DNA from: Scilla litardierei
Lineage: Eukaryota > Streptophyta > Magnoliopsida > Asparagales > Asparagaceae
Assembly: GCA_030789695.1 (NCBI GenBank)
Contig: CM061141.1
Span: forward strand, 320,356,452-320,420,451
Direction: 5' to 3'
DNA length: 64,000 nt
The translations under genes were made by a program, and so were the position numbers. The notes beneath the pieces were generated by a model. The model was not told the origin of the DNA. It searched no databases and saw only the letters and a list, made by a program, of their open reading frames with translations. Shown piece after piece: positions 1 to 10,632 of this stretch; position 1 is the first letter of the stretch; each line of letters opens with the position of its first letter.

Positions 1-1175
1 TTGATGCAGGTGTGTATATAGTAGTGTAGGAGGGTGTGAATATAGATGCCAGATTGTCGTTGAAGATGGTGTGTATGTGATGGTATAAGATGGTATGAAA
101 TTAGAGAATTGAAGTTGTGCATGAAGTGGCCAGGGTTACCAACCCCGGCCATTTTGGTCTACTCATGTCACATCAAGCCAGAAAGTAGCTAGCTCTTTGG
201 TGGGCAATAGAAAAAAGGCTGAGGTTGGCAACCCTCGTCAATTCAAAATCATCAGGGTTGCAACTCAGGCCAAATCGAATGTCTGCTAGCTCAACGTGGA
301 ATCACCATCATCATGTTGGTGTAGCAAAGGTTAGTTGATTTTGGTAAATATGTTTCAATTTGATCGATTTTCGTAATTATTTTTATTTTTTGGGTTTTTT
401 TTCCGACATTTGGTCATGCCAATATGAGTATTTTACACGAGTCTGTATTCTAAGGTTGAAGTGTCAGTGCAATCTTGAATTTCTTGCTCTCGACCACATT
501 GTTCATGCCATAGAACTCATGCATGGTCGACTCTGGTACACAATACAATCTCCACAAAATTGATGCTCATCTCCTAGCTTACACACAAAACGCACATGCC
601 ATAGGGTTTTCCGGCTTCTTTCGATTCCATGAGAACTCCGAAGTTTCTGGGACGAGATCAGTACATGATAGATGACCTCCCGGAAAGTCCTCGTGTTTTC
701 CTGATCCATGTGCCCTTTCTATCGCTGTGTGAGTTCAAGTGTTCTTTACTGCTTTCCGATGCAAAAAAAAACTAAAAGCACATACTGCAAACTTGGTCTC
801 AAAAGAAGTTGAATTCGCCCATTCGTTTCAACCTTTTCCGGTCCGATTCCTCACAACCGCTTGTACGGCAAAAGCCTCGGCCGCCAGCTTTTGCTGGACT
901 TTCTGTCCATCTAATTCAAATCTTAATGTAGCTAAAAAAGAGGTTGCGGCCCACTATTTGCACCCCCCAAATCCTGTCTTCTACTCCTCTAACTCGCCCC
1001 CACTCTCCCTTGTCATATTCCCTGGAGTCATCTGGTCCTCCTTTCGCTTGCCCTTTCTCTTCATCTCAACCTCATCGTTATTAGTTATTACCACCCCACG
1101 ATTCTTTAAACCACACGCTTGAACTCCCTTTAAATTCCGCTGCTACCGAATCATCATTCTCATCCATCATCCGCA
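1..1175. other. Upstream region of the gibberellin 3-oxidase gene
   Basis: No convincing gene is seen here. Positions 125-275 hold about three imperfect copies of a short GC-rich motif around GGGTTGCCAACCC, which is partly self-complementary and typical of plant intergenic repeats. From about 960 to 1175 the plus strand is pyrimidine-rich, as in many plant 5' leaders. I could not place a clear TATA box; the AT-rich CTTTAAATT near 1127 is only a candidate. Short open frames in this stretch have no recognisable domains. Confidence 0.5.
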
Positions 1176-2479
1176 ATGCCCTCCCTTTCAATGGACAGGC
1201 CCTTGCAATTCCAGCAGCCAGCCCTCCACCTGCACCCTCACAACTTCGAGCTCGAATCGGCCTGCGAGGTCCCCGACTCCCACTCCTGGCCCACCATCCA
1301 CGACCACCCCTCGGCCAGCCCCTGCGGCCCCGACTCCGTCCCCGTCCTCGACCTCTCCTCGACCGACGCCGTCTCCCTCGTCGGCCGAGCTTGCGAGGCC
1401 TGGGGGGTCTTCCAAGTAGTCGGCCACGACGTTAGCCTAACCCTACTCGACAGCCTGGAGTCCGAAGTTAGGAGGCTGTTCTCCCTTCCGACTCATGACA
1501 AGCTCAAGGCTAGCCGGGCTCAGAACAACATATCGGGCTTCGGCCTCGCCCCGATCTCTTCCTTCTTCTCAAAGCTGATGTGGTCCGAGGGGTTTACGAT
1601 CTCCGGCTCGCCCCTCGACCATGCACGCAGTCTCTGGCCTCATGACTACATGCACTTCTGGTATTTCATGCAAACACTTGCACTTCATTCTTCCTATCTC
1701 TCTCTCTCTCTCTGATATACAATGACGTGATGAGATCCATCTATATGATATAGGTGAAGAATATAGTACAATAACGTATATGATAGAGATTTTTCATACA
1801 TCATGTGATACTCATTATTCCGTCGATATAACAGACTGTTGGTGCTTTCGTATGTCTGTTTGTTTTCAGTGAGGTAATCGAAGAGTACAACAAGGAGATG
1901 AAGAGGGTAGCAGAGAGGTTGATGCGGTTGATGCTGTTATCCTTGGGCCTGACCGAGGATGGCGTCACATGGGCCGGGCCGGCTAAAGACTTTCGTGACG
2001 TAACATCTGTGCTCCAACTGAACTCCTACCCGGTCTGCCCCGAGCCGGACCGGGCCATGGGCCTGGCCGCTCACACCGACTCCAGCCTCCTTACCATCTT
2101 GTACCAGAGCAGCACCAGCGGGCTGCAGGTCCTCCGGCCCGAGGACAGCCACGGCCCAGCCCGTTGGGTGACGGTGCCGCCGGTCCGCGGCGCCCTTGTC
2201 GTCAATGTTGGCGACCTCTGCCACATACTGTCCAACGGCCGGTTCCAGAGCGTGGTCCACCGGGCGGTGGTGAACCGGACCCACCACCGGGTATCGGCCG
2301 CTTACATATGCGGCCCGCCGGCCCATGTTAAGGTGGCCCCGATCGTCGAGCCCATGGGATACCGGCCCGTAACGTGGAGGGAGTACTTGGGCCTCAAGGC
2401 CAGGCTCTTTGACAAGGCCCTGGCATCCGTGAAAGTAACAGAAGAGGATCGCAATGCTTGCCGCCTCGGCTGCGTATGA
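1176..2479 (+). CDS. GA3ox: Gibberellin 3-beta-dioxygenase (GA 3-oxidase), two exons
   Basis: This 2-oxoglutarate/Fe(II) dioxygenase converts GA20 and GA9 to the active gibberellins GA1 and GA4, in the cytosol as far as the family is known. Exon 1 is 1176-1660, the intron 1661-1869 (GT...TTTTCAG) and exon 2 1870-2479; the join splits a Cys codon and gives 364 residues, a normal family length. The N-terminal dioxygenase domain spans about residues 55-118, followed by the GA3ox hallmark LMWSEGFTISGSP (134-146). The catalytic domain has the Fe ligands His230, Asp232 and His292 and the 2-oxoglutarate pair Arg302/Ser304. The intron lies where GA3ox genes usually carry theirs. The ATG at 1176 was chosen as the first in frame; another lies at 1191. 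Nothing looks broken. GC content is high compared with the surrounding repeats. GA2ox or GA20ox is less likely given the exon-1 hallmark. Confidence 0.94.
1661..1869 (+). other. GA3ox intron
   Basis: The only intron of the gene, 209 bp and AT-rich, begins GTATTTC and ends TTTTCAG. It contains a short CT microsatellite near 1698-1713. Reading through from exon 1 reaches a stop 55 bases into the intron, so splicing is required for a functional enzyme. Confidence 0.9.
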
Positions 2480-3577
2480 CAAACGTAACATTTGTATCAT
2501 AGTGTTGGCGGGAAGCTGTGAGAGAGAGAGACAAAAGATGATTTTTTTTTGGAGTTCAAAGTTCTCAATCAAAGGAAGCAACTAGCAAGTGAGAGAGAGT
2601 TGGTAATTGGTTTTATGGATGCAAACAAACAAAGGTGTCCCTGTTTAATTTTTATGGTGTCCTATGTTCCTTGGATATGTATAAAGGAAGAGATTTTGAG
2701 GGGGATTCACATTTGGATTGTGATGAGGGAGGGGAATTGAGAAGGGACAAGCCTGTTGTGGTCCTTGCTTCCATCTCAAATCAAAGAAGACAACTCTCTC
2801 TCTCTCTCTCTAATTTTTGTCCCTTTATTTACTTAAATGTATGATAAGAGATGAGAGAGAGAGGTTGGCTAGATTAGTGAGTTGTTGAAATATGTTTGGC
2901 CAGTGTAAGGTGGGTTTGGGGTTACGCTGGCTCCAACCCCTACCACCAATTAGGGCTGTAGGCTTGCATGGCTCTAGGATATTTACATAGGTTGTTGGTT
3001 TGGATCACGATCTTAGCCTACCATATTTTTTTTCACGTTTTTTTGCGTAATTTCCGAGGAAAAGAACGTTCATGTTGCTGGATACATTGATTCTTGATTG
3101 ATATCTGAAGTGAGATGAAAAAAAAAAAAATCGCTTGTCTATGATGAAGTCTAGCTACGGGGCAGAGCCATGTGGGATCGGGGGTTGAGGGGGGGTGATG
3201 GGCCATTGTGCATGTTATATGATGGACATGCATGGGCCAGGCCATGAGCTCACTGCCACCCTCTCTTTGTTCTACTTCTTCATTCAATCACAATCTCATG
3301 TGCTTTTGGCTCATGCTTGCATGATCTTTCGATTTCAACTGGTACTGTGACCTTGGCCTTTACACCCCCCAACTTTCCTCCACAAATCTTTCATACTAAA
3401 CAGCACATCTGCAGTTGCATGGTGGGTGGAAGAAAGAGGTGTGCCTTGGTCTGCTGACACCAGCACACCCTGGCTCCCACGTGTCGCACCACGTTGTGAA
3501 TAGTCCAAAGTCAGGTATGAGCTCCCACCTGTCACCTCAGAGGGATTTAGATCTATGTGAAAAAAACGGAAAGCTTT
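2480..3577. other. GA3ox 3' flank and intergenic sequence
   Basis: AT-rich sequence with short CT/GA microsatellites (about 2521-2532 and 2792-2812). No gene, mobile element or clear polyadenylation signal was identified. The GA3ox 3' UTR must lie at the start of this stretch but its end is not visible. Confidence 0.5.
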
Positions 3578-3720
3578 ATGAACATTATCTAGTAGGGTTA
3601 GGAGTTTGTATACTATTCATGTATCCTATCATTGTATGAACTTTTCCTATTCCCCCTATAAATAAAGGCCCGAAGTCTCCACTAGAAAGCACTTCACAAC
3701 ACGTTACTGACACGCTCTTC
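3578..3720 (+). repeat. LTR fragment (Copia-type), copy A
   Basis: About 140 bp resembling 13640-13745. Both share TTATCTAGTAGG, GGAGTTTGTAT, CTTTTCCTATTCCCC-type blocks, a TATA-like CTATAAATAAAGG (here near 3656) and CACTTCACAAC. Copy B starts with TGTTAGAAATA after a purine-rich tract, so this is probably the promoter part of a degraded LTR. The outer limits are unclear; related LTR sequence may continue to about 3880. Confidence 0.5.
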
Positions 3721-4571
3721 CTGAGAGAGATGCGGGGCTCGGACGTTGCGAAAGCTTTGAAGGACGACATGGGATTGCCTGCGCGCAGACGAGAAATCAA
3801 AGCCTCCGCTTGCACCACAGACCTCTAAAAAATCAATTTAAGGTTATTTTCCCTAGAAATTTCGGAGGTTTGTCACTTAATATGATAAGTATTATTAGTG
3901 AGAATACAACCCTGATTATAATATAATTACACGATTATTAATTCTGCTGCATATTGCTTTAGAATTAAATTTTTATCTTCTGCATATCACACACTTTTTG
4001 ACATGTATTCTGGAATAATTTTCTGCTTACTTTCATAAGCATTCACTTAATAATTATGAGGATCATGCGACCACTCTACCGTTAGTTACCCAATCTAACG
4101 GTGTATGATGTTTCCCCGTGATCCAATTAATTATTAAACATAAAATATTTAAAGATATCCTATGAATATGTGATGTCTGTGATATGTGATTAAATATGAT
4201 ATTGGAAATGTTTATGAGCACAAATTTGCATGACAGACTATATTGTGGTTTTGGATCAGTCTTTTTATGTCCCACAATTATTTTCCATGCACTTTTCTTT
4301 TCTTTTTGAGAGAAGATGTAGTGAAAAATATTATGTAATGCTCAAGACCGATGGCCATTTTCATGGAGGCGGAGACCACCCCTGATGAATAAGAATTTTT
4401 ATGGGACCCACGTGGTTTCCAAAGTTGTATTTTGTTTTTCATTTATGTAAAAAGGGACTGTATAATTTGGACTTTGGACATTACTTATTTGTGGTGACTG
4501 GCCGATCCACATAATTAGCCTATTCATTTTATAATTGTCTCTGCATGATATAATTTATAGTTTTTATATTA
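3721..4571. other. Intergenic AT-rich sequence
   Basis: No gene recognised. The first part may be the rest of the LTR fragment just upstream. The remainder is AT-rich without repeats that I could see. Confidence 0.4.
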
Positions 4572-4737
4572 GGATTTAATGTACAAAAACGGCCACCTGA
4601 TCCAATGGATCAGGTGCTTAGACACAAAAAGGGTGGAAAGTACAAGCCCCCACATGGGCTTGTACTCGTTGGGTCCCACCTTTTTGTGTCTTGCACCTGA
4701 TCCAATGATCAGGTGCCACCTGCTCTACATTAATCCC
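4572..4737. mobile_element. Mutator-type MITE, 166 bp, with 9-bp TSD
   Basis: The ends are imperfect inverted repeats: GGATTTAATGTA at the left against GGGATTAATGTA at the right, read inward. The element is flanked by the 9-bp direct repeat TTTATATTA (4563-4571 and 4738-4746). Inside, a longer palindrome pairs ACCTGATCC...TTTTGTGTC-type arms (about 4592-4636 with 4676-4720). An inner palindrome, TACAAGCCC...GGGCTTGTA (4641-4664), forms the tip. A 9-bp AT-rich duplication is the Mutator (MULE) pattern. There is no coding capacity, so it is non-autonomous. Confidence 0.75.
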
Positions 4738-5221
4738 TTTATATTAAACCATGCAATTGTGCTTATAAATAATTATGTATAATGGCCCATGTCACACTTA
4801 TTGTTTTCAATTTTTTGAATAATCATTGTTGGCGATTGAACCTGAAGTTCAACTGAAATGCCAATACCATTCTTTCCTTATAAAATACAAATGAATGAAT
4901 GCAAATGGGATAATGCGAAAAGTCATTTTTGCCATCTTCTAGACACAAGTTTTAAAAGATGAGCACCCTGCGGTAAATAGATCTCACAAGAGCTATGGTC
5001 TAATTACAGAACAATATGGACACCAAAGGGATGCCATATCACCGCTAAGTGATCTCACCTCATGAGGCATGATTATTGAATCTAGCATTGATCAATAATT
5101 CTGTCCTGAAAACTAATAAATAATAAGATCACCTGAAATCGTGACTTAACAGAATAGGTGAGAAACATATAATAACGAATGACAATCGCATACTTGCATT
5201 TGTCCCCCCCCCCCCCCCGAG
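4738..5221. other. Intergenic sequence ending in a C homopolymer
   Basis: AT-rich sequence without recognisable genes. It ends in a run of about 15 C residues at 5204-5218, just before a short tandem repeat. Confidence 0.4.
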
Positions 5222-5462
5222 CCATGTTTCTTCTTCCACAGCCAGAAAAATAATAATGGGAAGACTAGAAATAGAGGGAGCTCACACCCAGTATCTGTCT
5301 GTTGAGTGGGGCTAATGTTTCTTCTTCTAAAAAAATTGGAAGATAGAAACAGGGGGAAGCTCACACTTTTGTATCTGTATCTTAAATAAGGCTAAAGTTT
5401 CTTCTTTCCGAAAAGTGATAAAAATGGAAAAATAGAAACATGAGGAGCACATAAATTATAAG
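5222..5462. repeat. Tandem repeat, about 80-90 bp unit, three copies
   Basis: Three degenerate copies share GTTTCTTCTT, an A-rich stretch, AGAAACA(G/T), and GCTCACAC...GTATCTGT followed by a GGGGCTAA/AGGCTAA spacer. Copies start near 5225, 5316 and 5395; the third is truncated. Function unknown. Confidence 0.55.
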
Positions 5463-5484
5463 GAACAACAAAATAGAAACATGA

Positions 5485-5706
5485 GGATTGTATAAACCAT
5501 TCATGTTTACATGATATTGTCTATTGCAATTGGTTTATGTAATCCATGCCTATTATATATCACCTTGACTTGATTTGGTATAATGAGTATTCTCTATTGT
5601 GTATCTCATTGTACAATTGGTGCATATTAGTAGGGGAGCTCATTAGCATTGTGCTTTAATTCTTTGTGTTTTACATAATGTGTGTCATCATCAAAAAGGG
5701 GGAGAT
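5485..5706 (+). repeat. Extra copy of the Copia 3' internal end, before the left LTR
   Basis: This 222-bp segment matches 10411-10632, the last internal segment of the Copia element that follows, with only a few differences by eye. It ends in the same polypurine tract (AAAAAGGGGGAGAT here, AAAAATGGGGAGAT in the other copy) and leads directly into the left LTR. The left LTR is therefore flanked by element sequence and not by host DNA, as expected from tandem elements or unequal recombination. Confidence 0.8.
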
Positions 5707-6146
5707 TGTTGAGTATTGGTGCTTCATACCAATCTTATTTTGATGATGATCACAACATTATATTGTTGCTAATGACTCTTGTTTTAGTCTCTTAGTTCAT
5801 TTCTAGAATATCATTTCTGGAGACTAAACACATGGTGCATGGATGGACATCAAGTGGAGAAGGGCCAAAGCTTGGACTCAAGGGGTGCCAAAGCTTGGAG
5901 ATGATGGAGAGCATCAAGGCATCAAGATTGAAGACTTAGACTCTAAGGAAAGCAATGTAATCCATGTAATATTTCCTTTATTGCTTTCTCTCTCATTTGA
6001 GTCTAGGTTAATGTAATGCCTTGATAGATGGTCTACTCATACATGCATATGCATTTAACCATCTTAGTGAGCCTTATGATTATCATCGAAGCCAACCTAA
6101 TAGGTTCATCTTGTCCAAAGACTCATTTGGACTCTCTGGCTTTCCA

Positions 6147-6680
6147 TCAGTCGCCTGATGAGGGATTTACAGTCGCCTGGGTGATTTCCAGTCGCCTGTC
6201 GATCCGTCTACAATCGACTGATATGCACTGCTCAAGTCAACATTTCTATTGACTCTACTTGAGCTTTTCGCATCAGTCGACTGCTGCACAGTTTACAGTC
6301 GCTTGTATATTTACAGTCGCCTGGTAATTGGTCAACAGTCGTCTGAGTAGCGTAAGTGCAATCTCTGCCTCTTTCTGTTTTTCTCCATCTCTTGCAGCAG
6401 ACGACTGATACAAGATTTACATTCGCCTGGCTATTTTACAGTCGACTGTATTATTGACATCAGTCGCCTGTATGCTTATATGGAGAAAGAGTGCAGCTCT
6501 CTGTTTTATTCCATCCCCTGCAACAGTCGCCTGCTGAAGGTTTTTCAGGCATCTGTCCTGTTCACAGTCGACTGTATCGACTTCATCAGTCGACTGTCCT
6601 GGCTCAGATTATAGCCGTTGGATATTTTCTAGCCGTTGATCAGTCGACTGTCATTTGATCTTCAGTCGATTGTCGGTGTC
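6147..6680. repeat. Array of about 18 CAGTCGACTG-like palindromic decamers (left LTR)
   Basis: Variants include CAGTCGACTG (perfect palindrome), CAGTCGCCTG, CAGTCGTCTG and CAATCGACTG. Spacing is irregular, mostly 17-60 bp. Several copies are preceded by TTTA or CAT. Two copies of AGCCGTTGG-like sequence lie near the 3' part. The array sits directly upstream of the putative TATA box, in the U3 position. The right LTR carries the same array at about 11070-11580. Confidence 0.85.
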
Positions 6681-7027
6681 GTTTTCGCCCAGTTTCTAGT
6701 CGTTGCTGTCTTGTGCTCTTGGCTGTTTTCTTGGGGTTTGAGGGTTGATATGTGGTTCCTATATATATGGGTGTGCGAGTTCATTAGAACTTCTTGATGC
6801 AATTGAAAATCATAAGAGTTTAATAAGACACTCTCAAACTATCTCGTTTTCCCTCTTTGAGCTCTCATTCCTCTTCATGCATTGAAGTCCAGCTCAAGGG
6901 AAATCATCCAAGTGCTTTCAAGCCAATCTCAACACTTGGAAATCCTCTTCCATGCCTTGCATTCATCTATGAGTAAGCATCTCAAGGCATATGTAAGAGT
7001 TTTTATTTTACTTGGTGTTTCTTGTAA

Positions 7028-7330
7028 CACTAATTCTCTTTGTGGGAATTAGTCTTTCTCTCTTTGTGGGAGTTTATCTCTTTGTGGGATTAGGATATTC
7101 TCTTTGTGGGAATAACTCTCTTTGTGGGAGTAACTCTCTTAGTGGGAGTTTGGTGTCCTAGTGTAGGGCTAACCCTAATTCTTTGAGTGGGAGTTAGTAA
7201 TTCTCTAGGTGGGAGTTTGACCCTCGTGTAGGGTTGGTTGTGTCCTTGTATATGGCAAAATCCTCTTGGTGGGGTATCTCCTTGTGAGATTTGTATTCAC
7301 TTCTCTTTGTGGATTATAGTGAATATTGGT
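7028..7330. repeat. Array of CTCTTTGTGGGA(A/G)T-like units (left LTR)
   Basis: About ten degenerate copies of a 14-25 bp unit with the core TTTGTGGGA or TTAGTGGGA, later blending into CTAGGTGGGAGT and CTTGGTGGGG variants. It lies downstream of the TATA box, in the R/U5 part of the LTR. It is also present in the right LTR (about 11938-12180). Confidence 0.8.
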
Positions 7331-7531
7331 GTGGCTGGACGTACCCAAGTTTTGGGGAACCCGGGTAAAATCTTGTGTTTGCGTTTGGATTGATTGTGTC
7401 AATTATTTCCTCTTGTATTTATTATTCCGCATTTGCAAGTTTAATTTTAATTGGACAATTTATTGCCATTACACTATTCACCCCCCTCTAGTGTGTTATT
7501 GTTAGTATTGCAAGGGAAGGCGATCCTTACA

Positions 7532-7549
7532 ATTGGTATCATAGCGAGG
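7532..7549 (+). other. Primer binding site of the Copia element
   Basis: TGGTATCATAGCGAGG begins two bases after the LTR end. It matches the complement of the plant initiator-Met tRNA 3' end except for two positions. Confidence 0.75.
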
Positions 7550-7567
7550 TTATAGCATACTGCAACG

Positions 7568-9386
7568 ATGGCATTCAATGCTACATTCGCGTCTCATGGA
7601 GAAGGTCAGTCCACCGATCGACCCCCGCTCTTCAACGGAACCAACTACACTAGTTGGAAGATCAGGATGATGATCTACATGGAGGGTCAAGACTTATGTG
7701 ACATCACGGAGGTGCCATTTGAGAAGCCCACTACACCTGCGGCTTCAAGGACAAAGGCAGAGAAGGACTCGATCAAGTTTAATTCGAGGGCTATGAATGC
7801 ATTCCATTGCGCCCTCTCAGCAATGAGTTCAACCGTATCTCCATGTGTAAAACGGCCAACGAAATTTGGCATACTTTGGAGATATGTCATGAAGGGACTA
7901 CAAAGGTAAAGAAATCTAAACAAACTGTGTTTAGATCTAAATATGAAATGTTTAAGATGCAGGAAGGAGAAAGCATTTCAGAGATGTTCACAAGATTCAC
8001 TGATATCGTGAATGCTTTGGAGGGACTTGGGAAGACGATTTCTTAAGAGGATCGTGTAGAGAAGATCCTTGACTCTCTCACACCTCATTGGGAGTCAAAG
8101 GCCAATGGAATTTTGGAGTCATATAACACGTCCAAATACACCGTTGAGGAGTGCATTAGTAATCTCATGGTGTATGAAGTGAAGCTTCAACACAAGAAGG
8201 AAATTCAATCATCAAAGCCCGAGAAGCCGGAGAAGCAAAAGGGGATTGCATTCCATGCTAAGGAGGAGCCAATCAAGTGGAGGAAGAAATTCCATCGAGA
8301 AGCTCCTAGTGAAGAAGATGAGCTAGAAGAAGCGAGTGGAGAGAATTTGAGGATCTTATCGAGCAATTCAAGGCATTCCTCAAGTGCAAGCAAGGTAAGT
8401 CTTTGTCAAAGTTTACCTCCAATTCTAACAAAGTTTCCACTTGTTATACTTGCAGTGGAAAAGGTCACTTATCCACCGTATGCCCTTCCAAACCCAACAA
8501 AGAAACTTACAAGGGTAAAGTGAAGAAGCATTGGAAAGGGAAGTCCAAGTCCAAAAATCACAAGAAGAGATTTGTCGGGACTTTTGATGATTCAAGTGAG
8601 GATACATCTAGTAATGAAGAAGAGGACGCAAAGGACGATACTCATACGTGCTTTGTAGCAATTAATGTTCCTACACCAATCCCCTCTGGCTCAAATGAAG
8701 ATGAGTTGGAAGCATGGCTCAACTCTTACAACTCCTATGAGGAATCGTGCCTCATGGCTATCGGGGAGAAGTCTTCATCAAGCTCTAGCGAGGAAGAAGT
8801 TGATGATGAGATTGAGGAGAAGATCTCATACGAGGAGCTTGAATATCGTTTCGGTATGGTTTCCGAAAATGCTAGTAAGTGCATCAACTCTTACAATAAA
8901 TTAAAAGCAAAATATAAGCTTGCTAAGAGTAGGTTGCATGAGCTAGATATTGCTAGTGTAATTCATGATGAAATACATGATTGTGACACTAGTGAGAGAG
9001 ACACACTTCTCTATCAAGTTAAGAAATTGAGTTTGACTAATGATAATCTTATTGCTCAAAACCTTAGCTTAGAAACTCGCATTCAACAATTTACGTTGAA
9101 ATGTGAAGAGGAATCCCGTAAGCTCAAAAGCTTTGTGTATTCTAGGGATTCACTCCACGATTTGCTTGAAAAACAACATCCGGTAAATCATAGAGGAGGT
9201 TTGGGGTATATTCAAAATGTGGTACCCAACCCCACTTCTAATTCCTTTTATGGTGCAAATATAAGAAATATTGCTAAAGCACCTAAGAAGAATCACCATG
9301 CTTTCTTGTACAACAATAACATCAACAAGAAGCATGTAGATCACGAGGTAATGAGGAAGAATGAAGACTCTTCATTTTTTTGCTAA
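7568..9386 (+). pseudogene. Copia gag polyprotein, frameshifted
   Basis: The structural protein of the retrotransposon virus-like particle. The first frame (from ATG 7568) carries a RPPLFNGTNYTSWKIRM start typical of Copia gag. It shifts near 7810 into EFNRISMCKTANEIWHTLE...EMFTRFTDIVNALEGLG (UBN2-type gag core). A TAA at 8044 interrupts that frame, and a second shift near 8390 leads to a zinc knuckle, CYTCSGKGHLSTVC (around 8445-8490), followed by a Lys-rich stretch. A long acidic, coiled-coil extension (about 8560-9160) follows, as in SIRE/Maximus gag proteins. At least two frameshifts and one stop make it non-functional as it stands, unless sequencing errors are involved. It sits 36 bp after the LTR. 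Confidence 0.82.
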
Positions 9387-9591
9387 GAAGCAAAATCCTC
9401 ATTATATGCATGCCAAGAAATTCGTTTCTACACCTAAGCATGCCATATCCACCCCTCTTGCAAAGGCAAAACCATTGCCTATGAAATCCTTGAGTTTATG
9501 GATTCCCAATAAGGTTAGTGTGCAAGAGAGGGATAGTTACATCAACTCTCTAGTTAGGGATGCGATCATTTCATTTGATTACATTAGGTAA
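9361..9591 (+). pseudogene. Gag-pol linker remnant of the Copia element
   Basis: A 76-codon frame overlaps the gag end. It contains SLSLWIPNKVSVQERDSYIN, which resembles the linker (…WVPK…) before the protease/integrase in Copia polyproteins. The frame then stops and no pol domain follows. Confidence 0.45.
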
Positions 9592-10632
9592 TCAAACTCC
9601 TCTTGGGTTTGGTTCCCTAATGTTTAGGTTCCTCACAAATATGCATATTGCTTGGGTATTGTGCTTAAATGTTTATTTTAGCATGCCCATTGTTTGTGTG
9701 TGTTTCATGATTTTGAAAATGTTTTTCAAATTTATTTTTCATGAAAATGGAAATCTTGGGGAATACATTGACTTACATGCATTTGTGATCCATATGTATG
9801 TCAATAAGGGAGTTATTATGTGTATGTTTAAAATATTTTAAAACATATTTTGACTCTCATTTCGGAGTGTGTTTGAGATCATTTTTTACAATTGGTTAAT
9901 TTTTGGTCTCAAACCAAGCCCCTTAGATATTGCCAACATGTTTTTTTGTTTTATTCCTTTTGGTAATATCATTGTGTATCCTTGAAGCTTGATTTTTCCA
10001 TATCTATTGCTTTGATACACTTTAGGCCCATGGCTCAATTATTTGTATATCAATTAGTAAAGAGGATTATTTCCCAAGATTAATATTTTTCTACAATTGG
10101 TATTTACCTCAATTGTTAGAAATTGTTAATCTCCTTCTTTATAATTGGTATTAGATCCTAGAAGTCAAAATTTGACCATTTCTATGATCTAGGGGGAGCA
10201 TGGGATAGTGATTGATACCCACTAAAGTTTTCAATTTGGTATCATACATCTCCTTATATCTTGCATATTGTCACATCTTTGATTAAGATGACAAAGGGGG
10301 ATATTTTTGATGTCCACCTTTTTGACGATGTCAAGAGGAGAGATTTATGCATTATGTAAATGTACTTCTTGTATTTCATACATATGCATTTGGGGAGAGA
10401 TATATCTATGGGATTGTATAAACCATTCATGTTTACATGATATTGTCTATTGCAATTGGTTTATGTAATCCATGCCTATTATATATCACCTTGACTTGAT
10501 TTGGTATAATGAGTATTCTTTATTGTGTATCTCATTGTACAATTGGTGCATATTAGTAGGGGAGCTCATTAGCATTGTGCTTTAATTCTTTGTGTTTTAC
10601 ATAATGTGTGTCATCATCAAAAATGGGGAGAT
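9592..10632 (+). other. Non-coding 3' internal region of the Copia element with polypurine tract
   Basis: AT-rich sequence without pol domains; the pol gene has apparently been lost. It includes repeated AATTGGT(T/A)-type words. It ends with ATGGGGAGAT (polypurine tract, about 10623-10632) directly before the right LTR. The last 222 bp are the part duplicated at 5485-5706. Confidence 0.7.

Larger units (their letters stand above)
5707..7531 (+). repeat. Left LTR of the gag-only Copia element (1825 bp)
   Basis: It begins TGTTGAG and ends CTTACA next to the primer binding site. A TATATATA box lies at about 6760-6767, with likely transcription start shortly downstream. Two unusual short-repeat arrays are present: CAGTCGACTG-like palindromes at about 6147-6680 and CTCTTTGTGGGA-like units at about 7028-7330. 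Confidence 0.85.

Noticed and set aside
1188..1427. Minus-strand open frame over GA3ox exon 1 (and another at 1937-2581)
   Set aside because: Shadows of the GC-rich GA3ox coding sequence; the plus strand has the catalytic motifs.
6028..6252. 74-codon open frame repeated almost exactly at 10954-11178
   Set aside because: Its conservation comes from lying in the two LTRs of one element; no protein family is recognised.
6147..6680. Regularly repeated short motif resembling a CRISPR array
   Set aside because: Spacing is irregular, the repeats are only 10 bp and degenerate, and the context is a plant LTR.
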